From contig CM074760.1 of assembly GCA_037355855.1 (NCBI GenBank), forward strand, positions 5,324,501 to 5,388,500: a stretch of DNA of 64,000 nucleotides, written 5' to 3'. The DNA comes from Pseudo-nitzschia pungens. Taxonomy: Eukaryota > Bacillariophyta > Bacillariophyceae > Bacillariales > Bacillariaceae. Positions 20,401 to 29,090 of the stretch are shown in pieces. The notes under the pieces were generated by a model. It did no database searches. It saw only the letters and a program-made list of their open reading frames with translations, and had not been told where the DNA came from. The position numbers and the translations under genes were made by a program. The stretch's first letter is position 1, and every line of letters begins with the position of its first letter.

Positions 20401-23267
20401 ACATGCCCGGTGACTTCTCTGTTGCTGATAAGAATGGCAATCGCGCTACCCTGGATCGTTTTGAAGTTGACCATGCTGACAAGACCCTTGGGGTTTTTAT
20501 CTCCATGGATGGCAATGAGGAAGCACAGATTGCTCACATGAAGTCACAGTCTCAGTCTTTTGGCTCTCAGCTCAAGGCTTCCAAGTGTGAGAAGAGGGCA
20601 TCCCTCTACACATTCAAGTATTCTTTCATGAAGTCTGTTGAATACCCCATGCCTGTCACGCAACTTGATGAGGCCACTTGGACTAAGATAATTCACCCAG
20701 CTCTTGTTCCTGTGCTGAATAAAGCAGGGATGTCACGGACATTTCCCAGACATGTATTCTATGGTCCTTCCCTCTATCAAGGCTTTGGTTTCATTCACCC
20801 CTACCTCCTCCAAGAGTTCAGTCATATTGCCACCCTCTTTCAGGAATCTGTCAGGTCCTCCCAAACTGGTAGGATTCTCAGGCTAACTGCTGAGTCTCTA
20901 CGGCTCGAACTTGGCATTCCTCTCCATCTTGGTGTCACACCATATCATCCTTTTGCTTCCTACGTCACTCCTTGCTGGTACAAACATGTGTGGAAGTTTT
21001 TCTCTGTTCACCCTGTGAGCTTGTTTGAAGACTTCCCAGATCTTCCCCTGCTACGTTCCAATGACTGCTATCTCATGCAAGCCTTTGTCAACGCTGGCTT
21101 CAGAGGTGCTGACTTGTCCCTCTTGAATCACATGCGCATGTCACTCAAGGCTATCTCCCTTGCTGACATTTGTACTCCCGATGGGAAGAGACTCTCTCCC
21201 ATGGCTTTCCAGCTGACATCCTCCAATCACTTGAGGGACCATCTTGACTGGCCGAGATGTCCTCCATCTTGGCCTCCAGCAGCAAAGCGCTTTTGGACTA
21301 AGGCACTTCAGACCTGTTTTCTTCCCCCCTGTCCACCCCCTGCAGCCAGGGCACTAGCTCCTTCTTTTCATCTTGGGCCTTGGCTCTCTCCCCAGACAGC
21401 TTCTCTTTGGCCTTGGTTTTTGTCTCCATCCACCAACAGAATATTCTTCAAAACTTCTACTGGCTGGACTGTGAGCACCTCCCAGGGCAGGGGCAGATAC
21501 AGGGTCACTGCTGAAATCCTTTCTGACAAACCAGCCTGCGCTGATGTGCTTGTCTGCCCTGTTATCTGTGGCCAAGTTGTTCGAGTGGTTGGGTCCTCAG
21601 CCTTTGTTTCCGAACCTCCTGACATGGATCCTCTGGAGTACAATCCATTTGATTCTCTTCCAGACTCCCCAGTAGATGCCTTTGATGCACTCTGTGAGTC
21701 TCCAAGGGTACTTCTCCACAAATATTCTCTACCACAGGCTGGCTGTCAACACCTTGTTGATGCTATCCAGAGTGGTATTGCCAGTGCTGTCTGTGATGGG
21801 TCATTTGATCCGGACCTTCTCAGAGGAACTTCTGCATTCATTTTGTCACCCAATACCTCCACCAAGACTGCTTCATTGTTCCTCACTGGCTGTAATTTTG
21901 TCAGTGGATCCCCTGAGGATCAGTCATCCTACAGGAGTGAACTGGCGGGTATCATTGGAGTTCTCACCTGTTGCACTGCTCTGGTGAATCTTTTTGATAT
22001 TGCTTCTGGCTCTATCACTATTGCTCTGGATGGTGACACAGCTCTCAAACAGGCTCAGGGATCTTGGCCTTTGGTTATTTCCCAGAAGTCTTTTGACTAT
22101 GTTTATGTCATCAGAAACATGATTTCTGCCCTGCCAATCTCTGTGCACTTTCAGTGGGTTCAGGGCCATCAAGCTGGAATCTTTCTTGATTGGTGGGCCC
22201 TTCGCAATCATCAGGTTGACAGCATGGCAAAGGCCTTTCTCTCTGTTCATAGAGCTTCGGCCCATCACTATCCCAGACTTGTGTTTGAGCCTTGGGCATT
22301 TTCTCTCAATGGATGCAAGTGTTCAAGGTTTGATCAGAATGCTCTGCATGTTGCCATTTCTGGTCCTCCTCTTCTTAAATACTGGCAGACCCACCATGAT
22401 ATTCCCATTCCACAACCTGTTTTGAGTTCCATCCATTGGTGTGCCCATCTGTCTGCCTTCACGCGATTACCTCCTGGCATGCAACGGTGGTTTGTCAAAT
22501 TTGCTTCTGGATGCATTGGTGTTGGCAACCAACTACTTCACTACCAGTATCAGGATCACTCCCGGTGCCCATTGTGTGATGCAGACAACGAGAAGGTCTC
22601 TCATGTGCTCTCCTGCAAGGACACTGGGGCAGTACAGCACAGTGTGTCAGCTTTCAAGGGACCACTGCAGAAGAGGCTTGAAGTTGAACAAACTGATCCA
22701 TCATTGGTTGTTGCCATTGTGGATCTTCTCACCAGAGTTCGGAAGGGCCAGAGAATTTATCCATCATCCTACTCACTTGCAATTGCGTCTGCTGTCAGGG
22801 CACAGAGGACTATTGGTTGGCACAACTGGCTCCTTGGTAGGTGGTCTCCTCGCTGGTACCAAATCCAGGCTGACTACTACTCCCACATTGGAAGCAAGCG
22901 CTCTCCCAAACGTTGGGCTACAGCTGTCATCCATCAGTTCTTTCTTACCTCCTGGGATCTTTGGACTTATAGGAATGAACGACTCCATGGTCCTGGGGGT
23001 ACCCTGGATGCTGAACAACACCAATCTCTTGATGCTTCCATCACTTCAGAATTGGCAATTGGTGCAGCTGGTGCACTTCCCCAGTCACACTCCCTGTTAC
23101 AAACCCCTTTCCACGTCCTACAAGGTTACACCCTGACTGCCAAGCGGCAGTGGCTTGCAACCATCCACCTTGCAAGGAAGCAGTATGCAGCGCCTGTCCC
23201 ACCAGTGCAGCCATACCAACAAGAGGCTGCTCTTCTCAGAGCCTGGCTTACTGGACCTCAGGGTTGA
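17427..23267 (+). CDS. LINE C ORF2: APE endonuclease, RT, RNase H, CCHC
   Basis: The protein is 1946 aa from the ATG that overlaps the ORF1 stop (17427); an in-frame ATG at 17355 inside ORF1 would add 24 residues. Endonuclease at about 70-335: ALFAEHCLN, MFSAYCPV, ILGIDQNADV, PIDAIWVSE and the final SDHRMLW, the usual APE catalytic set. RT at about 700-960: KPGEYRVDKMRLI, AMNDAKGCYDRI, GCGQGNGIGPTLWA, and catalytic FVDD near 924. RNase H at about 1450-1600: CDGS, YRSELAG, LDGDTAL, NHQVDSMAK, giving the D-E-D-D set. CPLCDADNEKVSHVLSC near 1715 is a C-x2-C-x9-H-x4-C motif, followed by LWTYRNERLHG. It nicks the target and copies LINE RNA in place. No break is seen. The length is large for a LINE ORF2. 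Confidence 0.97.
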   Translation: MVSSSGMRFDGMPSTPNPINASTVSPFPSSASSPVSQFVQLTLHGDSLAAKDSDSFGHSFPQAPSSNSTIITFQNIGPQRRASFMSMSKHNSRQFVKSNASVALFAEHCLNESKLLPCDLFNRRMKNISPSSFSYLANNKHEASDCSWLQPGGTGFSIDQLFSSHKIAHGADPSGLGRWSFVKFQGRDGYTVTMFSAYCPVENDRDLGSVWNQQYRYFQAAENLFSPNPCILFHRDLTAALQVCLGAGDQVILGIDQNADVRTDGLSFELKALGFRDAILTLHSQSSPPATHNRNTTRTPIDAIWVSENVDVLRAGYCPFGGAYGMESDHRMLWIEVCNCSLMGKHLPPTVRFSHSKLQSSHPHLRQRYFKRVRHSFLKAGVFSLQAKLEHLLAQFQSGDISVRAALITTYEVLHETSTSLRLSVEQNLCHTRAGLVPWSPKLQVYRDTIDFWRRVVKLRQGVSTSHTVLKRLACKLSLYKGEHCDLSSAVLHLKQAYRQYRAVKKLAPSWRDSFNQGLVDALLAEGKPHNQNASQIRARMRRERLQRELGLAARSIRGRVNKSAVLRAIAVGPDGAEQVLESQSTMVPAMAESNVRRQQQCLGTPSMTPSFIQDFGYLGTAHASAQVLDGTYNPPPATDKYLSEFLSCLKVPASILSLPPFDYSVCPADNAAAWKHQRERTASEPSCLSFAHHKAFALDPQLNKFDTLLRSVPLIVGFSPSAWQVITDVEIFKKPGEYRVDKMRLIQLMSPEFQINNKMIGRRILAHAERANAVAVDQHGSRKHHKAINTCLNKKLICDVLRQKRRSGAVAMNDAKGCYDRISHPIAGLTLQSFGVPAHVCEVLLSTLQHAKHHIKTGFGRSGPVYGDEPVPLSGCGQGNGIGPTLWALVSTIVFRMMQQAGHGVHLITSLSLQLVSLVGFAFVDDTDLFCAGSDSSTSGEELAVDFQEALDRWAGGIIATGGAIEPAKSFCYLIDFKWNGSGWDYRSIADMPGDFSVADKNGNRATLDRFEVDHADKTLGVFISMDGNEEAQIAHMKSQSQSFGSQLKASKCEKRASLYTFKYSFMKSVEYPMPVTQLDEATWTKIIHPALVPVLNKAGMSRTFPRHVFYGPSLYQGFGFIHPYLLQEFSHIATLFQESVRSSQTGRILRLTAESLRLELGIPLHLGVTPYHPFASYVTPCWYKHVWKFFSVHPVSLFEDFPDLPLLRSNDCYLMQAFVNAGFRGADLSLLNHMRMSLKAISLADICTPDGKRLSPMAFQLTSSNHLRDHLDWPRCPPSWPPAAKRFWTKALQTCFLPPCPPPAARALAPSFHLGPWLSPQTASLWPWFLSPSTNRIFFKTSTGWTVSTSQGRGRYRVTAEILSDKPACADVLVCPVICGQVVRVVGSSAFVSEPPDMDPLEYNPFDSLPDSPVDAFDALCESPRVLLHKYSLPQAGCQHLVDAIQSGIASAVCDGSFDPDLLRGTSAFILSPNTSTKTASLFLTGCNFVSGSPEDQSSYRSELAGIIGVLTCCTALVNLFDIASGSITIALDGDTALKQAQGSWPLVISQKSFDYVYVIRNMISALPISVHFQWVQGHQAGIFLDWWALRNHQVDSMAKAFLSVHRASAHHYPRLVFEPWAFSLNGCKCSRFDQNALHVAISGPPLLKYWQTHHDIPIPQPVLSSIHWCAHLSAFTRLPPGMQRWFVKFASGCIGVGNQLLHYQYQDHSRCPLCDADNEKVSHVLSCKDTGAVQHSVSAFKGPLQKRLEVEQTDPSLVVAIVDLLTRVRKGQRIYPSSYSLAIASAVRAQRTIGWHNWLLGRWSPRWYQIQADYYSHIGSKRSPKRWATAVIHQFFLTSWDLWTYRNERLHGPGGTLDAEQHQSLDASITSELAIGAAGALPQSHSLLQTPFHVLQGYTLTAKRQWLATIHLARKQYAAPVPPVQPYQQEAALLRAWLTGPQG

Positions 23268-23570
23268 TTACACTTTGTACCTTGGTTTTGTCTTCTGTTC
23301 CTGCTTCTTATCCTGTCCCATCCCTTTTGATACTGGATCTTATCCCAATATCTTCATTCCCATTTCACTTTCTCTCAAGTCCCTATTTTGTGGGACTTGT
23401 TTGTCCTTTTCCCTGCTTGATGTTCAAGGTTTGTTTGAAAATTTGTCGTTCTGCCACTTGGGGTCCTGACTCTATGATGGAGGCGACGTTAAAGTCTGGT
23501 TACAGACTGAGTAATTTAGTTTCACCTTTGGTGATTAAAGTTATTTAAATACGTATATTATTATTATTAT
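23268..23570 (+). other. LINE C 3'UTR and (ATT)n tail
   Basis: A 303-base region nearly identical to the 3'UTRs of copies A and B. It ends ACGTATATTATTATTATTAT with a short ATT repeat instead of poly(A); copy A has one unit fewer and copy B a degenerate ATTAATTAA. This points to an RT that initiates on a short microsatellite-like tail. Confidence 0.85.
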
Positions 23571-23588
23571 TTGATGTGGTGCTTAGCA
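23571..23588. repeat. Target-site duplication, right side of LINE C
   Basis: Matches 12754-12771 base for base (TTGATGTGGTGCTTAGCA) and continues directly into LINE B ORF2. Confidence 0.93.
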
Positions 23589-26140
23589 TGTTGCAGAGTA
23601 GACAGAAGAACTTCACACACATGTGCAGGAACACCAAAGCTCTGGAGAGTGAGACCTGCAATGGGATGAGAGATTCTATCATAACAGCCCTTGGCATCAT
23701 TCATAGCAACAGCACCGGATCTGCGCTTCTGCCTCAACACATCACAGATGAGCTTCTTGTTCAAGCAGGTGTTGATGGCCTTGTGGTGTTTCCTGCTTCC
23801 ATGTTGATCAACCGCCACTGCATTGGCACGTTCAGCATGGGCAAGAATGCGTCTGCCAATCATCTTGTTGTTGATTTGGAACTCAGGAGACATCAACTGG
23901 ATGAGTCTCATCTTATCCACTCTATATTCACCAGGTTTCTTGAATATCTCAACATCCGTGATGACCTGCCAGGCAGAAGGAGAGAAGCCAACAATCAATG
24001 GGACTGATCTCAGTAGAGTGTCAAACTTGTTCAACTGGGGATCCAGGGCAAAAGCCTTGTGGTGGGCAAAACTCAAACAAGAAGGTTCACTTGCTGTGCG
24101 TTCCCTCTGGTGTTTCCAGGCAGCAGCATTGTCAGCTGGACACACTGAATAGTCAAAGGGAGGCAAACTCAGAATAGAGGCAGGGACTTTGAGACAAGAA
24201 AGAAATTCAGCCAGGTATTTGTCAGTGGCAGGAGGAGGATTATATGTGCCATCAAGAACTTGAGCAGAAGCATGGGCTGTGCCTAGGTATCCAAAATCTT
24301 GAATGAAGGAGGGAGTCATGGAGGGAGTGCCAAGACACTGCTGTTGACGCCGGACATTGGATTCAGCCATAGCTGGAACCATAGTGGACTGGGACTCCAA
24401 GACCTGTTCAGCACCATCAGGGCCAACTGCAATAGCTCGCAAGACAGCTGACTTGTTGACACGTCCCCGAATAGACCTAGCAGCAAGGCCAAGCTCTCTT
24501 TGAAGACGTTCCCTGCGCATCCTGGCACGAATCTGGGAAGCATTCTGGTTGTGAGGTTTGCCTTCAGCAAGAAGTGCATCCACCAGGCCTTGATTGAAGG
24601 AGTCTCTCCAAGAGGGGGCCAATTTTTTCACTGCCCGGTATTGCCTGTAAGCTTGTTTCAGGTGGAGGACAGCACTGGAAAGATCACAGTGTTCTCCTTT
24701 GTAGAGAGAAAGCTTGCATGCCAGCCTTTTCAAAACAGTATGACTGGTGGACACACCCTGTCTCAGCTTAACAACACGCCGCCAAAAGTCAATTGTATCA
24801 CGATAGACTTGCAGCTTCGGGGACCATGGAACCAGACCAGCTCTTGTGTGGCAAAGGTTTTGTTCAACAGAGAGCCTGAGAGAGGTGGAGGTTTCATGGA
24901 GGACTTCATATGTGGTGATGAGAGCAGCGCGCACAGAAATATCCCCAGACTGAAACTGAGCCAGGAGGTGTTCCAGCTTAGCTTGGAGAGAAAACACTCC
25001 AGCCTTGAGAAAGCTGTGCCTGACACGCTTGAAATACCGTTGGCGCAGATGAGGGTGGGAGGACTGGAGTTTGGAATGAGAGAAGCTCACGGTAGGTGGC
25101 AGGTGTTTGCCCATGAGGCTGCAATTACAGACTTCAATCCAAAGCATTCTGTGGTCCGATTCCATACCATAGGCGCCACCAAAGGGACAATACCCAGCCC
25201 TGAGAACATCAACATTCTCAGAGACCCAAATGGCATCAATTGGTGTTCTGGTAGTGTTGCGGTTGTGAGTGGCAGGAGGAGAAGACTGACTATGAAGGGT
25301 AAGAATGGCATCTCTGAAACCAAGAGCCTTGAGCTCAAAAGACAAGCCATCAGTCCGAACATCAGCATTTTGATCAATCCCAAGAATGACCTGGTCACCT
25401 GCACCCAGACAGACCTGAAGGGCAGCAGTCAAATCCCTGTGAAAGAGAATACATGGGTTGGGACTGAAAAGATTTTCAGCTGCTTGAAAATATCGGTACT
25501 GTTGATTCCAGACGGAACCAAGGTCCCTGTCATTTTCAACAGGGCAGTAAGCAGAAAACATAGTGACAGTGTAACCATCCCTGCCCTGAAACTTGACAAA
25601 GGACCATCTTCCAAGACCAGAAGGATCAGCCCCATGGGCAATCTTGTGGGAACTGAACAGTTGATCAATGGAAAACCCTGTACCACCAGGCTGAAGCCAT
25701 GAACAGTCAGAAGCTTCATGCTTGTTGTTGGCAAGGTAGGAAAAACTTGAGGGACTGATATTCTTCATGCGCCGATTGAAAAGATCACATGGCAGGAGTT
25801 TGGATTCATTCAAACAATGTTCAGCAAAAAGAGCCACACTGGCATTGCTCTTGACAAATTGACGGGAGTTGTGCTTGGACATGGACATAAAGGCAGCTCT
25901 GCGCTGTGGTCCAATGTTTTGGAAAGTGATGATGGTGGAGTTAGAGGATGGAGCTTGAGGGAAGGAGTGACCAAAACTGTCAGAATCCTTAGCAGCAAGA
26001 GAGTCTCCATGAAGAGTTAATTGGACAAACTGAGAGACAGGGGAAGAGGCGGAGGAGGAAAAGGGAGAAACAGTAGAAGCATTGATAGGATTTGGAGTGG
26101 AAGGCATCCCATCAAACCTCAGACCAGAAGAGCTAACCAT
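23571..26140 (-). pseudogene. LINE B ORF2, 5' half (endonuclease and start of RT)
   Basis: This is the N-terminal part of LINE B ORF2 on the minus strand, from the ATG at 26140 (which overlaps the ORF1 stop) to the insertion of copy C after LLSTLQHAKHHIK. It contains the complete APE-type endonuclease (ALFAEHCLN, GIDQNADV, SDHRMLW) and the first RT blocks through AMNDAKGCYDRI. It has no internal stop. As transcribed, the ORF would run into antisense copy C, so only an endonuclease-containing truncated product could be made from it. Confidence 0.94.
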
Positions 26141-29090
26141 GATCAGAAGGAAACCCAGTCTGTCGCAGGGATGGAAGAGTTGCCGGAGCTGATTTGGTGG
26201 AGACATTGGCATGGCTCAAATCACTGACACTAGCATCATGGCTGGAGGAGAATGCAATTGCAGCAACTCCAAGCCTCAATGCAGAGGCTGCGTCTTCCCC
26301 ACCACCGGCAGCAGGAACTGCAGTTGAGGAATCAGGAGAGGCCACAGGGAGGTCACCAGCCATGGCATTCTGGGGAGGGTCAGTAACTGCAGGGGGAACT
26401 TCAGGAGGAATACCAGGAGAGGCATCAGCCTTGGCAACATTGGAAGAATCACCTCCAGTAGGAACACCACCTGCAGGCGCTGAAGCCTGGACATCAGTGA
26501 GATTGGAAGTACCGGTTGCTAAAGTATCCATGGATTGAGAATCATCAAATCCGCCACCACCACTGTCAGCACGGGCTTGGAGGTTAAAGTGCAGATCCAG
26601 ATCAAAGGTAAGGTCTGGGGCAAGGTCAACTGACAAGTCATCATCAACAAGTTCCCAATCTCTTGCATCCCCATCACCAAAAAAGGGAAGAGAGTCATCC
26701 TGCATTGGATCTGCAGCAGGTTCAGTTTCCACAACACAATTGGCAGCAGCATCCCAATGGTAGGCTTCCATTTCAGTCAGGCACTCAGAAGAGAACCATT
26801 GTCGAACACAAGAACCATAATGAGCTTCCAGTATAATAGGCAGGAAAGACAACATGGCCATTGCTTCAGCCTTGGTAGTGATATTGTACAAAGCAAGGAT
26901 CTCGCCTCGGTATGAACTGGTATCGACAGAAAGAAAAAGAGGCCATGACCAATTGTCACGGGTTCTGATACCCAGAAGCACACTGCGCAGTGTCTTCAAA
27001 CCCAGCCCTTGGCCCAGGTCAACTGGAAGATCAAGATCAACTACCCCCAGAACAGGAGCAGTTTCATGGCTCTCAATAAATTTAGCTTGGCGGTGCTTAG
27101 CCTGGCGAACAGTCTTGAGCTTGGAGGGGGGAAGAGGTCTGTCAGAAGGATTGGTAGCTGTCTCAATAAACTTGTAGAATTTACCATCAGGGAGAGAGGC
27201 AATGTCTGAAGGTTTGCACCGATTGAACTGGGCTTTGAGGAGCTTAACAGTTTGGGCGCGCTTTGTAGCATCACACAAAACATGTGCAGCCAGAACAGGA
27301 TTGGGATCAGGAGTTCTGGAGTTGTCAAGGCTGATATTCTTCCTGATAACAGCAATAGGACATGCCTGAAACCTGGGATGAGTCTGAAGCAATTCGTTGT
27401 AGTGGTCAAGATCAAAACTCTGCATGTAAGATCCAAGGAGAAAGCCACATGTGACAATAACTGGGGCCTGTATGTGGTCATATTTCAGGTCCATGTCACG
27501 GTCTCTGAGCCTCTGGAGCAATTGTGCTGAAAAGAGTTTCTCCAGGGAAGCACTGTGGCCCACAAAGAAGCGTAGATGAGGAGCAGTTCTACTGCGAAGC
27601 CAGAGCTGAGCAACATACAATTCCAAGGTCTTCCTGTCAGGAAGTGTCGTCCAAAACTTGGTAACAGGCTTGGCCTTGGGGTTGAGCCTGGCTCTGGAGG
27701 GAAAAACATACAACACCAGGCGCTTGTCAACAGTCCATAGAAGATCCAAAGCTTCCTTGAGAGACTTGAGCAGCTCATCATATAGTTCCCCAGGGTGTTG
27801 TGACATCAACCTTGGAAGGGACAGAGTGACATAAGAACGATGAGAACACTTGGTGCCAGCAGTGACATCCACTGGAGCTCTAGAATCACTGGAGCAAACC
27901 CCTCGGCGTTGGAGGAAATGCCCAGCAGAGGAGGACAAGACAGTAGCATCACCACCACCAGGAAGAAAGGATACTGATTTGGAAGTGGAAGCATCATCAA
28001 CTGCAGTTGGCGCAGGTGTAGGAGGTCGCTTCTTGAAATACCAGTGGGAGCCAAGCACCTGATTGGCTGCCAACCAAACTCGTCCTTCAGTGCTGGGCAA
28101 AAGGTTACCTTCACAATACAGGTCATCAAAACACTCAGGAGACATCTTGGCCAAACCAATAAGACATCTCTTCAGAGCATGGCCTGAAGGTTGCTTGGTC
28201 CAGTCTGCAGAGGCTTGAAAGCAGAGAGAAGCAAGGGAAACCAGGGACTCCACAGAAGCAGTTCTCCACTCAGGGTTGTCAGGAAAAGCTTGAGCATATG
28301 CTGGAGGGATGGCAGACTGACAGACATCATGGATGGATTTCTTGTCATTCCCATCTTTCTTGCTGAAGAAGTGAGTGGGGCTAGGACACCCAGTCCATAG
28401 CCGGGATCCTGCTGGAGTTTTACGAAGAGTGTGGATAGGGGTGGGAATGGAAGCACGACCAGTAAAAGGCCCCTTACCGTAGAAGCACCAGAGGAAGGAA
28501 TCTGAGTGAGCTTTGTTGGCAGCAGCCAGGGCTTTCGTGCGCAGGGCATGTCGCTCTGCAGACGGTGTGTCAGAAAGAAATGCAAGAGTAGCTTGTTTCA
28601 GACTAGACTTGGAAGGAGAGACCTTGGAAGGAGGGTGCTTAGAGTCTGAGTGCTCAGAGCCTGGCTGGCCATCCCTAGACGTCGCACTGTTGGACTTTCC
28701 ACTGTTGGGCTTCCCACTGTTGGACGTCCCACTGTTGGAATTTCCACTGTTGGACTTCCCACTGTTGGACTTCCCACTATCAGACGTCCCACTGTCGGAC
28801 TGCCCACTGCCTGAATGCCCTGTGTCTGAATGCCCAGTGCCTGACTGCTCAGTGCTCATATCAACATCATCTAGTGCACCAGTAGACACAGCAGAAGTGA
28901 AGGACATATCATCATCAGAAGGGAGTGAATCCCTAGATGTACGGGGAGAGGGAGGGGGGGAGGGAGTAGCCTGAAGAACGGAACCAGCAGGTAGTCGGCG
29001 GGAAGGGGTCCCCGTAAAGGCGCGTTTGTTGGAAGGAGTGTTAGCCAAGGTAGACCTTTTTCGCCTGGAAGCTGGCGGGGGGGGAGGCAT
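26133..29090 (-). CDS. LINE B ORF1 protein
   Basis: The 985-aa ORF1 starts at ATG 29090 (MPPPPPASRRKR) and ends at TAG 26133, overlapping the ORF2 ATG exactly as in copy C. It is nearly identical to the copy C ORF1; the main difference is the loss of one NSGKS unit in the Ser-rich block (28675-28800). There is no internal break, so this ORF remains potentially expressible despite the damage to ORF2. Confidence 0.92.
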   Translation of the reverse strand: MPPPPPASRRKRSTLANTPSNKRAFTGTPSRRLPAGSVLQATPSPPPSPRTSRDSLPSDDDMSFTSAVSTGALDDVDMSTEQSGTGHSDTGHSGSGQSDSGTSDSGKSNSGKSNSGNSNSGTSNSGKPNSGKSNSATSRDGQPGSEHSDSKHPPSKVSPSKSSLKQATLAFLSDTPSAERHALRTKALAAANKAHSDSFLWCFYGKGPFTGRASIPTPIHTLRKTPAGSRLWTGCPSPTHFFSKKDGNDKKSIHDVCQSAIPPAYAQAFPDNPEWRTASVESLVSLASLCFQASADWTKQPSGHALKRCLIGLAKMSPECFDDLYCEGNLLPSTEGRVWLAANQVLGSHWYFKKRPPTPAPTAVDDASTSKSVSFLPGGGDATVLSSSAGHFLQRRGVCSSDSRAPVDVTAGTKCSHRSYVTLSLPRLMSQHPGELYDELLKSLKEALDLLWTVDKRLVLYVFPSRARLNPKAKPVTKFWTTLPDRKTLELYVAQLWLRSRTAPHLRFFVGHSASLEKLFSAQLLQRLRDRDMDLKYDHIQAPVIVTCGFLLGSYMQSFDLDHYNELLQTHPRFQACPIAVIRKNISLDNSRTPDPNPVLAAHVLCDATKRAQTVKLLKAQFNRCKPSDIASLPDGKFYKFIETATNPSDRPLPPSKLKTVRQAKHRQAKFIESHETAPVLGVVDLDLPVDLGQGLGLKTLRSVLLGIRTRDNWSWPLFLSVDTSSYRGEILALYNITTKAEAMAMLSFLPIILEAHYGSCVRQWFSSECLTEMEAYHWDAAANCVVETEPAADPMQDDSLPFFGDGDARDWELVDDDLSVDLAPDLTFDLDLHFNLQARADSGGGGFDDSQSMDTLATGTSNLTDVQASAPAGGVPTGGDSSNVAKADASPGIPPEVPPAVTDPPQNAMAGDLPVASPDSSTAVPAAGGGEDAASALRLGVAAIAFSSSHDASVSDLSHANVSTKSAPATLPSLRQTGFPSDHG

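Larger units (their letters stand above)
12772..23570 (+). mobile_element. LINE copy C, full length and apparently intact
   Basis: This complete non-LTR retrotransposon of about 10.8 kb has a 1.69-kb 5'UTR, ORF1, ORF2 overlapping ORF1, a 0.3-kb 3'UTR and a short (ATT)n tail (about 23558-23570). An 18-bp duplication flanks it. Both ORFs are uninterrupted and all catalytic motifs are present, so it is a candidate active element. It is the innermost and therefore youngest insertion in the nest. The architecture (APE-type endonuclease, RT, RNase H) fits the I-like group of LINEs; I cannot assign a clade without a tree. Confidence 0.95.

Noticed and set aside
24500..25702. 400-codon plus-strand ORF (and its mirror at 17865-19067)
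   Set aside because: It is antisense to LINE ORF2 in a region of biased codons and appears wherever ORF2 does. No domain, and the same shadow is shorter in copy A.
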